56,328 nt of DNA from the NCBI RefSeq assembly GCF_016918565.1, contig NZ_JAFFQD010000036.1, positions 1-56,328 of the forward strand, in the 5' to 3' direction. The position numbers were made by a program, and so were the translations under genes. The DNA comes from Desulfogranum marinum (GTDB taxonomy: Bacteria; Desulfobacterota; Desulfobulbia; Desulfobulbales; Desulfobulbaceae). Below, in pieces: positions 36,284 through 44,680 of the stretch (the first letter of the stretch is position 1; each line of letters opens with the position of its first letter). The notes under the pieces were generated by a model. That model did not search any database. It was not told the origin of the DNA and saw nothing but the letters and a program-made list of their open reading frames with translations.

Positions 36284-38917
36284 TTATTGGTTACGAAATT
36301 CGCGTAACATATTGGGATGGTGCATCTCGTCTTCCATCTCCACCGTGTGACAGACTGCACAGTTGAAATTTGAACCAATGGGCAAGGTATTGCCTTGGTA
36401 CTGTAATGGTTGGATAGTATGCACCTGCTCACCATATCCGTTGGCTGCAGGGTATATTCCATGGGGGCTGGAGTGACAGGCCGCACAAAACAGTGAGCCG
36501 CTTTCATCGGTCCTGTTGCTGTACAGCTCTTCTGCTGATGCTGTCCACTGATTAAAGGTTGAATCACTTTCCGGTGCTTCAAATTCCAGGTGGCAGTTGA
36601 GGCAGTCCGGTTGGTTTACCCACGGTTGGCGAGCTGTAATCTCGTCGGGCGGTGTTACCACGTAGGGCTGCAAGTACTGCGCAAGCGCAGAGGCCTTGGG
36701 TTGGCCCTTGTCTGCTTCGCCTTTGAGGAGGCTCATGGCATGTTCTTCAATAGATCCGTGACAACTGGTACAATCAAGGCCTATTTCATTATGTATGCCC
36801 CGCAGAGACTGGGTCGCTCCGGTCGGAGATGAAGGGTGGCAAAGGCTGCAAGACTCTGCACCCTGACCCTTGAGAAAAGCTGAGTGAAAGCCGTGCATGG
36901 AAGCAGAAAGGTTAAGGGGTGCGGAGCTTCCATCTGTTTCGGTTGCCTGGCCACTGTGACAGCTTTGGCACCGTTGTGGTTTACCCGCTTCGGCCTGCGC
37001 CAGCAACTGGGTGCCGCTCATCCTATCGTGTACGGCAAGAATATTGCGGGCAGTCGTCTGGGTAAAGCCGGCTTTATTCTCAACCCGCCATTGGCCTCCG
37101 TGGCATTGATAACATCCCATCTCGGTTGACACCGGTGCAGCGACCTTGGTGGTGGCCAGCAGGGTGCCGTCGGCAGATTTCGCTTCTATGGTAACAATGG
37201 GGTAAGGATCGTAGCCATCTTTGGTATAGGGAACAACCGGAATCTGGTCGGCCAGGAAGAAACCGTCTTCCTGGGTCATGGTACCCTGCATTTTGGAACC
37301 GCTCAGGCCTGTGTTGGGTTCAAGCTTGTTGCCGAAAAGGATGGCGGAGCTGTCCCAGAAATGTACATGATCTGCAGGCGTTGAAAAGGCTGACTCCACG
37401 CGATAGTTGAGCACCACCTCATCGGTAACGACTTCCGGGGTCTCGCCACGCAGGATCAGTTGGGCATAAACATTGTTGCCGGGTGCCTGCAGGGACCAGT
37501 GTTCATAGGTGTCACTGATGGTATGCATGCCCAATGTATTCCATGCAAGCAGCACATGGGTAGATTCGTCATTGTTAAACGTCGGCACAGCTATTCTTTT
37601 TTTGCTGACCGGAACGGTCGTTTCCGGGTCCAGTCTCCCGTTCAGTCCATAAGCTATATAATAAGCCAGAGCGTATCGTTCTTCATCTGTGCCTGCATAG
37701 GGTGGCATGTATGGATGAAAAATGTCCATACCGCTGATCATCGCGTCTAGGCCGGAAGGAGTAAATCCGGCAGTCAATTTTTCAATACCATGCATTGGGC
37801 CGCCTACGGCATGGCAGGAGAGACAGAGAACGTTGTAGAGCTCTCGTCCTGTTTCCAGTCGATTATCATCGGTAATGGATTTGTTCTTAATCCATTTGGC
37901 ATTGGCAAGGAGGCCCTGCTGGTTGATTTGCTCCATGTCATTGGTGAAAATCGAATTGGAGTACATATGGTCGTAAATAATATAGGGCTTGCGACCGCCT
38001 TCACGCATGAATTCAAAACATCCCATATACAGCAGACCAATGATGAGCATCGTCAAGGCGATAGGCCTGGTCACTGCCCTCGGCATACGGATGGCAAGCA
38101 GGAGGCCACCCAGTACCAGGAGAGGAGATATCCAGATAAACCCGCTGATATAGGGGGTCATGGCGGGCATTCGTTCAAACAGCATTTCCTGGATATCTGC
38201 AGGCAAGGCTGCCTTGTACCAATAGGCGGAAAAGATGAACAAGACAAAAGGAATAAGCAGCCATAAGGCGGCAAAACGGGTCATGGAAACACGGAGTGTT
38301 TCCTTTTTTATCCAGGTTGCAGTGACAAAGCCGAACAGCCCGGCGATGAGCAGCGCAAAAAAGGTCCTGAATGCCAGTGCCGGCCAGAATGTGGGGTTGA
38401 AAAAACCTGACCAGAAATTCTGATTTTCGATCCAGCTGCCCGGAGTGAGCATAAAGTCAATGATGCCGTTAATGATAAAAAGCGACATCCATGCTGCACC
38501 AAAATAAATCCAGCCAATGATAAGGTGATACTTCCGCTGCATTTTGCCGAAGCTGTAATAGTAAATAAACAGGGCAACTATTTCGATGACAAAGAAGACC
38601 CATTCTGCTGCCCAGCCAAAAACAAAGGTATGGATCAGCACTGATGTTGCGGCCGGATTGAGCAGGGCAATGGTAAACCAGATACCGACTCCGGTAATAC
38701 CGCCGGCAACCATCGTTACCAGCAGGAAAAATTGAGCATGTTTGCGGACGTATTCAAGGATGGCGTTGTCTTCATCCCTGTACGCCTTCATCTCTGTAAG
38801 GACAAGGAACAGGCCGCCTCCCACGGCAAAGTGGGAGATATATACATGGAAGACAGCTATGGCTGCTATCAGGAACCCGCCACCGAAAAAATCAAGTTGC
38901 CAGACAGGGTAGTTCAC
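36284..38917 (-). CDS. CydA-like membrane subunit fused to eight-heme cytochrome c (877 aa)
   Basis: Large respiratory protein. Residues 1-310 hold about nine membrane helices resembling the quinol-oxidase subunit CydA: LDFFGGGFLIAAIAVFHVYISHFAVGGG at the start, with His ligands, and EFMREGGRKPYIIYDHMYSNS at about 302-322, like the CydA block that ends GRQPW. A class-I type heme domain follows (CLSCH at 365), then a periplasmic multiheme part with CXXCH at 602, 650, 690, 716, 772, 811 and 853. A GTG start at 38917 is used: AGGAGGT precedes it and it overlaps the upstream stop as GTGA. It probably passes electrons from quinol to periplasmic hemes; oxygen reduction is not shown. Confidence 0.8.
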   Translation of the reverse strand: MNYPVWQLDFFGGGFLIAAIAVFHVYISHFAVGGGLFLVLTEMKAYRDEDNAILEYVRKHAQFFLLVTMVAGGITGVGIWFTIALLNPAATSVLIHTFVFGWAAEWVFFVIEIVALFIYYYSFGKMQRKYHLIIGWIYFGAAWMSLFIINGIIDFMLTPGSWIENQNFWSGFFNPTFWPALAFRTFFALLIAGLFGFVTATWIKKETLRVSMTRFAALWLLIPFVLFIFSAYWYKAALPADIQEMLFERMPAMTPYISGFIWISPLLVLGGLLLAIRMPRAVTRPIALTMLIIGLLYMGCFEFMREGGRKPYIIYDHMYSNSIFTNDMEQINQQGLLANAKWIKNKSITDDNRLETGRELYNVLCLSCHAVGGPMHGIEKLTAGFTPSGLDAMISGMDIFHPYMPPYAGTDEERYALAYYIAYGLNGRLDPETTVPVSKKRIAVPTFNNDESTHVLLAWNTLGMHTISDTYEHWSLQAPGNNVYAQLILRGETPEVVTDEVVLNYRVESAFSTPADHVHFWDSSAILFGNKLEPNTGLSGSKMQGTMTQEDGFFLADQIPVVPYTKDGYDPYPIVTIEAKSADGTLLATTKVAAPVSTEMGCYQCHGGQWRVENKAGFTQTTARNILAVHDRMSGTQLLAQAEAGKPQRCQSCHSGQATETDGSSAPLNLSASMHGFHSAFLKGQGAESCSLCHPSSPTGATQSLRGIHNEIGLDCTSCHGSIEEHAMSLLKGEADKGQPKASALAQYLQPYVVTPPDEITARQPWVNQPDCLNCHLEFEAPESDSTFNQWTASAEELYSNRTDESGSLFCAACHSSPHGIYPAANGYGEQVHTIQPLQYQGNTLPIGSNFNCAVCHTVEMEDEMHHPNMLREFRNQ

Positions 38918-39993
38918 GACTGCACCTCCTGGTTGTCGGTATTTTGAAAGGTAATTTTCAGCATCCAGCCGATAAGAGCCATTCCGCCGATAAAAAAGAG
39001 GAGAAAAACCAGCAGAGGAGAGTAGGATGCCTGCACTGTTAGCTCGGACCGGGAAAACCACGGTTGGAGATAAAGGGTTCGGAGCATGTCCCGAGCCAGT
39101 ATCATCAAGACGATGGCTGTGAGCAAGCTGTAGAGAGCCGGCATAACCCTTTCTTTGAGTGCAAGCAGTGCTGCAAACACAGCGGCGATGATACCGCAGA
39201 TAAGAAAGATCACAAAAAAGACGCCTGCAGCGGTGTGCATCGAAACAAGTCCCCGGGGCAGTGAGCCGAGGAACCATGCACCGATTCCAAAGTTTATAAA
39301 AGTCGCATACGCAAACCATTTACACCCATATTTAATCCATGGTGCCGCCTCCGGATCGCCGGTATGTTTTTTATAGGTAAAAAAGAGCGCGATACTCATA
39401 CCGCCAACTGCAATCGCCGAGATTATAAAATGCAGGTACCTTGGCCATATGGTTGGATCGGCCAGATTAAGGAGTAACCCGCCGGGGCTGTCAAAATAAC
39501 GCGGCCAAGATTCGGGATGAAGCATGAGCGTCAAATTGTTGCTAAACAAAAAAGCGATGAAAAGCAGCATGATGCAGATCGATCCGGTGAGCAGGGCTCT
39601 GCCCTTTTCCAACTGGAGGTATTTGTACTTATAGATATAAGCAAGATAGTAAGCAGCTATGAGTATGCCGATTATGGAGAGCCAGAAGGTTCCCATCAGG
39701 ATGGAGCTGGTATAGATAAGGTGCCCATACAGAACCTGGACAAACAGCAGGGGGGCAACGCCGAAATTAACGGCAAAGGCTATGGTAAAGGGAAGTTTTT
39801 CGGCAACCGCCTTGGTTGGCGGGGAGCCGGCTCCATCACGGGTGAAGTGGTTTGCTGCTGCAATAAAGACCGTACCCAACATGATATTCATGAGCAGGAT
39901 ATGCAGAGTAAAGGTGACGAGGAGCAGGATATGGAACCAGCCCCAGTGTACAGGTATGGCATCCGGGGTGGGAATAAGGGTCGTGGGATCCAT
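38914..39993 (-). CDS. CydA-like integral membrane subunit (359 aa)
   Basis: Membrane protein with about nine helices, translationally coupled to the CydA-octaheme fusion. The start at 39993 is supported by AAAGGAGG five bases upstream. The N-terminal block HWGWFHILLLVTFTLHILLMNIMLGTVFIAA resembles the first helices of bd-oxidase subunit I, with candidate heme-ligand histidines, and a second His-containing block (WPRYLHFIISAIAVGGMSIALFF) lies near 185. It does not look like the usual CydB. With its partner it would form a two-subunit, two-CydA-like module, probably heterodimeric. The exact function is unknown to me. Confidence 0.7.
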   Translation of the reverse strand: MDPTTLIPTPDAIPVHWGWFHILLLVTFTLHILLMNIMLGTVFIAAANHFTRDGAGSPPTKAVAEKLPFTIAFAVNFGVAPLLFVQVLYGHLIYTSSILMGTFWLSIIGILIAAYYLAYIYKYKYLQLEKGRALLTGSICIMLLFIAFLFSNNLTLMLHPESWPRYFDSPGGLLLNLADPTIWPRYLHFIISAIAVGGMSIALFFTYKKHTGDPEAAPWIKYGCKWFAYATFINFGIGAWFLGSLPRGLVSMHTAAGVFFVIFLICGIIAAVFAALLALKERVMPALYSLLTAIVLMILARDMLRTLYLQPWFSRSELTVQASYSPLLVFLLFFIGGMALIGWMLKITFQNTDNQEVQS

Positions 39994-40137
39994 GGGGCCT
40001 CCTTTTGTGAATCCAGACATACATAGGACAAGAAGAGGCTGGAATGCTACAGCAAGGATGAGTAGCAGAGCCTCTCATTTTCCAATTTGCTTTAACGCCG
40101 TTGTCGGGCCTAAAGACCATTTACAGAAGAACAGTAG

Positions 40138-40338
40138 CTATGGAATCGACTCCTGTATTTCAATACATTTTTCCGGACAGTAGGCAGCTGCCTCACGTAT
40201 GGCATCAGTTACTTTCTGGTCCGAATGAATTAACGCTGCTTTGCCTGTTAATTCATTGAGTTCGAATACATCAGGGCACATTTCAATGCAGGTCTTGCAG
40301 GCATTGCATAGATAAGTGTCGATAATGATTTCATGCAT
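40138..40338 (-). CDS. Single-cluster [4Fe-4S] ferredoxin (66 aa)
   Basis: Small electron carrier. The cluster motif is CNACKTCIEMCP near residues 11-22 with the closing cysteines in YCPEKCIEI near 53-60; the second cluster of the bacterial-type ferredoxin is replaced by helix and loop (ELTGKAALIHSDQKVTDAIREAA), as in Desulfovibrio ferredoxin I-like proteins. It lies 145 bases upstream of the CydA-like pair on the same strand, so it may be part of the same expression unit, but physical coupling to a periplasmic multiheme protein is not implied. Confidence 0.85.
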   Translation of the reverse strand: MHEIIIDTYLCNACKTCIEMCPDVFELNELTGKAALIHSDQKVTDAIREAAAYCPEKCIEIQESIP

Positions 40339-40437
40339 AGCGTCACCACTTCCCAGGTTGTTTCCTTCCGTATGGCGAACAGATGAACAGCATGTCCTCA
40401 GTATAATACGTTATGTTGCCTCGGACAATCAACTGTT

Positions 40438-41874
40438 TTACTGGTGTCCTGATAATGCATCTTTGGTGAAGTTTTTGTCAGGCAGGATCGGGTAGTTACC
40501 AGTGAAGCAAGCCAGGCAGAAGTGGTCTTTGCTCAAGCCGGTGGCTTCAACCAGTCCATCCACACTGAGGTAGGAGAGGGAGTCCAGGCCAAGATAATCC
40601 CGAATGCCTTCTATAGTGTTGTCGGCAGCAACGAGTTGGTGGTTGGAGGGAAAGTCTATCCCATAGTAACAACCATGGCGGGTTGGTGGACAGCTGACGA
40701 CCATGTGGACCTCTTTTGCCCCGGCCTGTCTCAGACTTTGGACGCGGCTGCGACCGGTAGTCCCTCTGATGATAGAGTCCTCGACAATAATGACCCTTCT
40801 ACCTCTGAGAAGGCAGCGGACAGGGTTGAGTTTGACCCGCACTGAAAAGTCGCGCATGGATTGAGTCGGCTGGATAAATGTTCTGCCGACATAGTGGTTT
40901 CTGATCATTCCCATTTCCATGGGAATTCCAGAGGCGTTTGAGTAGCCGATGGCAGCGTAGTTGCCTGAGTCGGGAAACGGCATAACAAAGTCTGCATCGA
41001 TATTTGTTTCTCGAGCCAGGATTTCGCCCATCCGTTTACGGGCTCGGTAAACATTGAATCCAAAGACATCACTGTCCGGCCGCGCAAAATAAACATGTTC
41101 AAAGATGCAGAAGCTAGGCTGACACTGTTCCCAGGGAAAGAGAGAGTCTATACCTTCTTTGTTGATGATAAGGACCTCGCCAGGCTCTATCTCGCGGATA
41201 TATTCAGCTTCTATAAGATCAAGAGCACAGGTCTCTGAGGCTACTACCCATGCGCCGTTTCCGAGTTTACCCAGGCAAAGCGGTCTGAACCCACGGGGGT
41301 CGCGAACGGCGATCATGGTGTCTTGGGTCATCAGCAGCAGCGAGTAAGCTCCCTGGATGTCGGTAAAGGTGTGCTTGATAGCCTCGTTGAGTCCTTGGTC
41401 AAGATATCTGGCCATCAGGTGGACAACGATCTCACTGTCCATGGATGTCTGGAAAATAGAGCCCTGTTGTTCCAGTGTTTTGCGGAGCGAGATGGAGTTG
41501 GTGAGGTTGCCGTTATGGGCTACGCTTAAAGGGAGCCCTTTATGGTGGACCAAAAATGGTTGAGTGTTGATGACGTTTGATTCCCCGGTCGTGGAATAGC
41601 GAACATGGCCGACAGCCATATGGCCGGAAAGTTTTTGCAGGTTTTGTTCGCTGAAAACCTCGGGCACAAGGCCCATGTTTTTATGAATTGTTACCTGCTC
41701 GCCATTAGAGGCAACAATGCCGGCGCTTTCCTGGCCGCGGTGTTGCAGAGCGTAAAGGCCGAAATAGGCAAGCTTGGCTGCGTCTTCATGGCCGTATATA
41801 CCGCAGATGCCGCATTCGTGACGTGGTTTATCTGGATTTTGGCCTTCGGAAAGTTGTGTTTCTATTTTACTCAT
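40438..41874 (-). CDS. purF: Amidophosphoribosyltransferase (478 aa)
   Basis: First committed enzyme of purine synthesis: PRPP plus glutamine to phosphoribosylamine. A propeptide precedes the glutaminase nucleophile Cys21 in HECGICGIYG, so processing to expose the Cys is expected. The PRPP loop VIIVEDSIIRGTTGR lies near 355-369. The cysteines in CIFEHVYFARPDS, CLLRGRR and the terminal CLACFTGNYP are placed as in the Bacillus-type enzyme that carries a structural [4Fe-4S] cluster. The 5' leader contains a hairpin (41922-41948). Divergent from selD. Confidence 0.95.
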   Translation of the reverse strand: MSKIETQLSEGQNPDKPRHECGICGIYGHEDAAKLAYFGLYALQHRGQESAGIVASNGEQVTIHKNMGLVPEVFSEQNLQKLSGHMAVGHVRYSTTGESNVINTQPFLVHHKGLPLSVAHNGNLTNSISLRKTLEQQGSIFQTSMDSEIVVHLMARYLDQGLNEAIKHTFTDIQGAYSLLLMTQDTMIAVRDPRGFRPLCLGKLGNGAWVVASETCALDLIEAEYIREIEPGEVLIINKEGIDSLFPWEQCQPSFCIFEHVYFARPDSDVFGFNVYRARKRMGEILARETNIDADFVMPFPDSGNYAAIGYSNASGIPMEMGMIRNHYVGRTFIQPTQSMRDFSVRVKLNPVRCLLRGRRVIIVEDSIIRGTTGRSRVQSLRQAGAKEVHMVVSCPPTRHGCYYGIDFPSNHQLVAADNTIEGIRDYLGLDSLSYLSVDGLVEATGLSKDHFCLACFTGNYPILPDKNFTKDALSGHQ

Positions 41875-41921
41875 GACGTGAGGATCTACTGGTGCAGGGA
41901 GGCAGGTGGAGCAAAATTGAA

Positions 41922-41948
41922 AGGCACAAAGAACAATTCCTTGTGCCT
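41922..41948 (-). promoter_or_regulatory. Hairpin in the purF leader
   Basis: Stem AGGCACAA / TTGTGCCT (with a further G-T or mismatch inside) and an 11-base loop, about 48 bases before the purF ATG; on the minus strand TTTC follows. It could be an attenuator or the end of an upstream transcript. No purine-riboswitch core was recognised. The remainder of the 414-base gap to selD shows nothing else except AT-rich sequence. Confidence 0.35.
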
Positions 41949-42288
41949 CAATAGCAGTGCATGAATGAACATCTGCCTCAAAGCACTATTTACAAACAGA
42001 TTACAGATTTTTTTTCAAGGTAATATAGAGTATTTTTGTTCAAATAATGCTGATCAGGTAATAAAACGTTCGATTTTATCGATATGAACCATGTTTTTTG
42101 TTGAAAGATAGACTGTTTTACCATTCGTTCCAATTTTACGATGCTATTTAGCTTTTTTTGGACTATGCATTTTTGTACCTAACGGCTATTTTGAAAAATT
42201 GCTAATTGATCCAACTCTTTTGTTGCATCCAAAATTTACTGAATAAACAACCTCATCGACATTGTAATTTTTTCTATAAAACTGACAA

Positions 42289-43344
42289 ATGACCAGACTG
42301 ACCCAGACAGTACAAGCAGCCGGTTGAGCTGCTAAGCTGGGCCCAGGGGACCTGGGCCGTATATTATGTGGGCTTGACCTGCCCAAGGACGCAAAATTAA
42401 TTGTTGGTTGCGAAACCAATGAAGATGCCGGGGTGTATCAACTCAACGAGACAACCGCCTTAATCCTGACCCTGGATTTTTTCACCCCCATTGTTGACGA
42501 TCCTTTCAGCTTTGGCCAGATAGCTGCCGCCAATGCCCTGTCGGATGTGTATGCCATGGGCGGTAAACCGCTTTTGTGCATGAATATCCTTGCCTGTCCT
42601 GTCAAGACCATGGCCGACGAGATATTCAGACAGGTTGTTGAGGGCGGCTTGTCTAAGGTCAAGGAGGCTGGTGCACTGTTGGTGGGAGGACATTCCATTG
42701 AAGATCAGGAATTAAAATATGGTCTGTCGGTTACCGGTACTGTCCATCCGCAAAATATCTTACTCAACAGCGGCGCCAGGGTCGGCGATCTACTGGTGCT
42801 GACCAAACCTCTTGGTACAGGAATTCTTTCGACTGCTATCAAAGGTGGGCTGGGGTCGGCGGCCATTGAAAAGAAAATGGTGGATACCATGGCGATGCTG
42901 AATCGGCAGCCCATGGAGTATGTTGGTGGAGACGGAGAGGAGAGGGTTAGCGTGCATGCCGCAACCGATATTACAGGTTTTGGTCTGTTCGGTCATGTGC
43001 ATGAAGTGGCCGAAGCCTCTGGAGTGAACATCAGGATAGACTCAGGAAGCCTGCCGATATTATCTGAGGCGATTGAATTTGCTGATATGGGCATTATTCC
43101 CGAAGGTGCGTATACCAATCGCAGTTTTTACAGTAAGTGGGTCTCATCCACCCTTCCTGAAATGGACTCGTTGGAAATGGTGGGATATGATCCCCAGACA
43201 TCCGGCGGTTTGTTGTTGTCCATGGAGCCGGATGCTGCCCATAGGCTGATATCATTGCTGCAGAGTAATGGCTACCCTTTGCCGTGTGCGGTGATCGGTG
43301 AGGTCATTACCGGTGATGTTCCTGGACGGATTTTTTTTACCTGA
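42289..43344 (+). CDS. selD: Selenide, water dikinase SelD with selenocysteine (351 aa)
   Basis: Makes selenophosphate from selenide and ATP, the selenium donor for tRNA-Sec and selenouridine. The ATG at 42289 opens MTRLTQTVQAAG, then an in-frame TGA at 42325-42327 (residue 13), then AAKLGPGDLGRIL and the rest of a normal SelD; in other SelD proteins this position is the active-site Cys or Sec, followed by the catalytic Lys (here Lys16). The C-terminal part has DITGFGLFGH and DPQTSGGLL. Reading from 42433 would drop the whole active site. A hairpin suited to Sec insertion lies 12 bases after the TGA. So the organism should possess SelA, SelB and SelC, which are not in this window. Confidence 0.95.
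42325..42358 (+). promoter_or_regulatory. Sec codon and bacterial SECIS-like hairpin in selD
   Basis: TGA at 42325-42327 followed after 12 bases by a perfect 8-bp stem GGCCCAGG / CCTGGGCC (42340-42347 and 42351-42358) with a GGA loop. Spacing resembles the E. coli fdhF element, where the apical stem-loop starts about 11 bases after UGA. SelB binding is inferred. Confidence 0.8.
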
Positions 43345-43367
43345 CCCGGACTGATGAGCAATCCGGG
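43345..43367. terminator. Hairpin between convergent selD and peptidase genes
   Basis: CCCGGA / TCCGGG with an 11-base loop starting directly after the selD stop, followed by TGATATTTTA. Plausible bidirectional terminator. Confidence 0.55.
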
Positions 43368-43378
43368 CTGATATTTTA

Positions 43379-44524
43379 TCATATTGTGGTTGCTGTGCTT
43401 AAACTGATCAGCAGTCTGGTCAGGTCAACCATATCCTGCAGATCACAGCATTCGTTTGTTGAGTGAACATTGGTCATGCCGGTGGCAATAATGGCTGTGG
43501 GTAATCCATAGCCATTGAATATATTGGCATCACTGCCGCCGCCGGCCTTCTCGTAGGTCAGGTCCAAACCAATACGTTTAGCCGCCTCTTCAACACGGTG
43601 GATCGTCTTGCTTTCCCGTTCCAGACGCATGGCGGGAAAATCATTGTGAACCGTGACATCAATGGTCGGGCTACCTTTTGCTTGTCCGGTGGGGTCGTTC
43701 CACTCCGCAGCCACAGCTGCACAGGCCTGCTCTATCTCCTGCGTTACTTGGTGCAGTTTGTCTAGCTGGTGGCTGCGCACCTCTCCTTCGATAACCACTT
43801 TTTCCGGAACAATATTTGAGGCCGCTCCCCCGGTGATGGTACCAAAGTTGGCGGTGGTCTCTGCATCTATTCTGCCGGTGGGGCACCTTGATAAGGCTGT
43901 GGCTGCAACGGTTATTGCATTGACGCCCCACTCCGGGTGGAGTCCGGCATGGGCGGCAACACCATAAACTGTAATGGTCAAACGGTTGGCAGCAGGTGCC
44001 TGGGTAACAACCTTGGCAAACCCGGTGGAGTCAAGCGCGTATCCCTCTTTGGCCTGTATATATGCCGGATCTAATGCTTTTGCGCCGAGCAGTCCGATCT
44101 CTTCGCAGGTGGTGATGACAAATTCCAGCGGGCGATGGGCGATACGGTTTTCCCGCAAAGTTTCTATAAGTTCGATACAGGCCGCAATACCTGATTTGTC
44201 ATCACTGCCGAGGACGGTTTCCCCGGCACTGGTAAACATGTCGCCGTCTCTTTTTACCTGTATCCCACAGGCAGGTTCAACCGTATCCATATGGCAGCTG
44301 AAAAAAATCGGTTCCAGGTCCAGGCTGCCGTCAAAGCGAATAATGAGATTGCCGCATTGAGAGCCGGTTTGGGCTGCAGAGTTATCTTCTGTAACTTCGG
44401 TTGCGCCCAGTTGGCTAAATTTATCCTTGAGCAGTTTTGCCATCCTGCCTTCCTGCCGGGATGGACTGTCGGTTTCGCATAAAAGGACGAAGGTTTCTGC
44501 CAGGCGTTCTCTGTTAATATTCAT
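43379..44524 (-). CDS. M20 family metallopeptidase, PepT-like (381 aa)
   Basis: Cytoplasmic di-zinc aminopeptidase of the M20 (PepT/tripeptidase) type. Metal ligands are visible: SCHMDTVEP (His and catalytic Asp), GSDDKSGIAA (bridging Asp), the general base in TCEEIGLLGAKALD, and late ligands ALDSTG and TNVHSTNE. The small dimerisation domain spans about 185-290. The length is typical of the PepT-like group. A specific peptide substrate cannot be given. The gene is convergent with selD and followed upstream by ispDF and the family A repeat. Confidence 0.85.
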   Translation of the reverse strand: MNINRERLAETFVLLCETDSPSRQEGRMAKLLKDKFSQLGATEVTEDNSAAQTGSQCGNLIIRFDGSLDLEPIFFSCHMDTVEPACGIQVKRDGDMFTSAGETVLGSDDKSGIAACIELIETLRENRIAHRPLEFVITTCEEIGLLGAKALDPAYIQAKEGYALDSTGFAKVVTQAPAANRLTITVYGVAAHAGLHPEWGVNAITVAATALSRCPTGRIDAETTANFGTITGGAASNIVPEKVVIEGEVRSHQLDKLHQVTQEIEQACAAVAAEWNDPTGQAKGSPTIDVTVHNDFPAMRLERESKTIHRVEEAAKRIGLDLTYEKAGGGSDANIFNGYGLPTAIIATGMTNVHSTNECCDLQDMVDLTRLLISLSTATTI

Positions 44525-44574
44525 TTGTAACCATTTGGCGAAGATAAGAAAATGGTCAATCTACCCCGAACTAC

Positions 44575-44680
44575 AACTGTTCAGCAGTGCTCCAAATGTT
44601 CACAAGCTGACCGATTAGCCATACATATCGGTATGCTGAGCGGGCAGATCGTGGAGAGTTGGGGTGCTGCTGAATAGTTA
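44575..44680. repeat. Family A repeat, copy 2, overlapping the ispDF stop codon
   Basis: Inverted ends AACTGTTCAGCAGTGCTCC and GGGGTGCTGCTGAATAGTTA with an inner palindromic section around CATACATATCGGTATG. The final TTA (44678-44680) is, on the minus strand, the TAA stop of ispDF. A left flank GTCAATCTACCCCG (from 44555) is shared with copy 1. Confidence 0.75.

Noticed and set aside
38918-39319. N-terminal extension of the octaheme protein by 134 residues
   Set aside because: It lies inside the upstream membrane-protein gene in another frame; the GTG at 38917 has a strong ribosome site and a GTGA overlap with that gene's stop.
42433-43344. selD as a 303-residue protein
   Set aside because: It omits the conserved N-terminal active site. 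The frame is open upstream to the ATG at 42289 if TGA at 42325 is read as selenocysteine.
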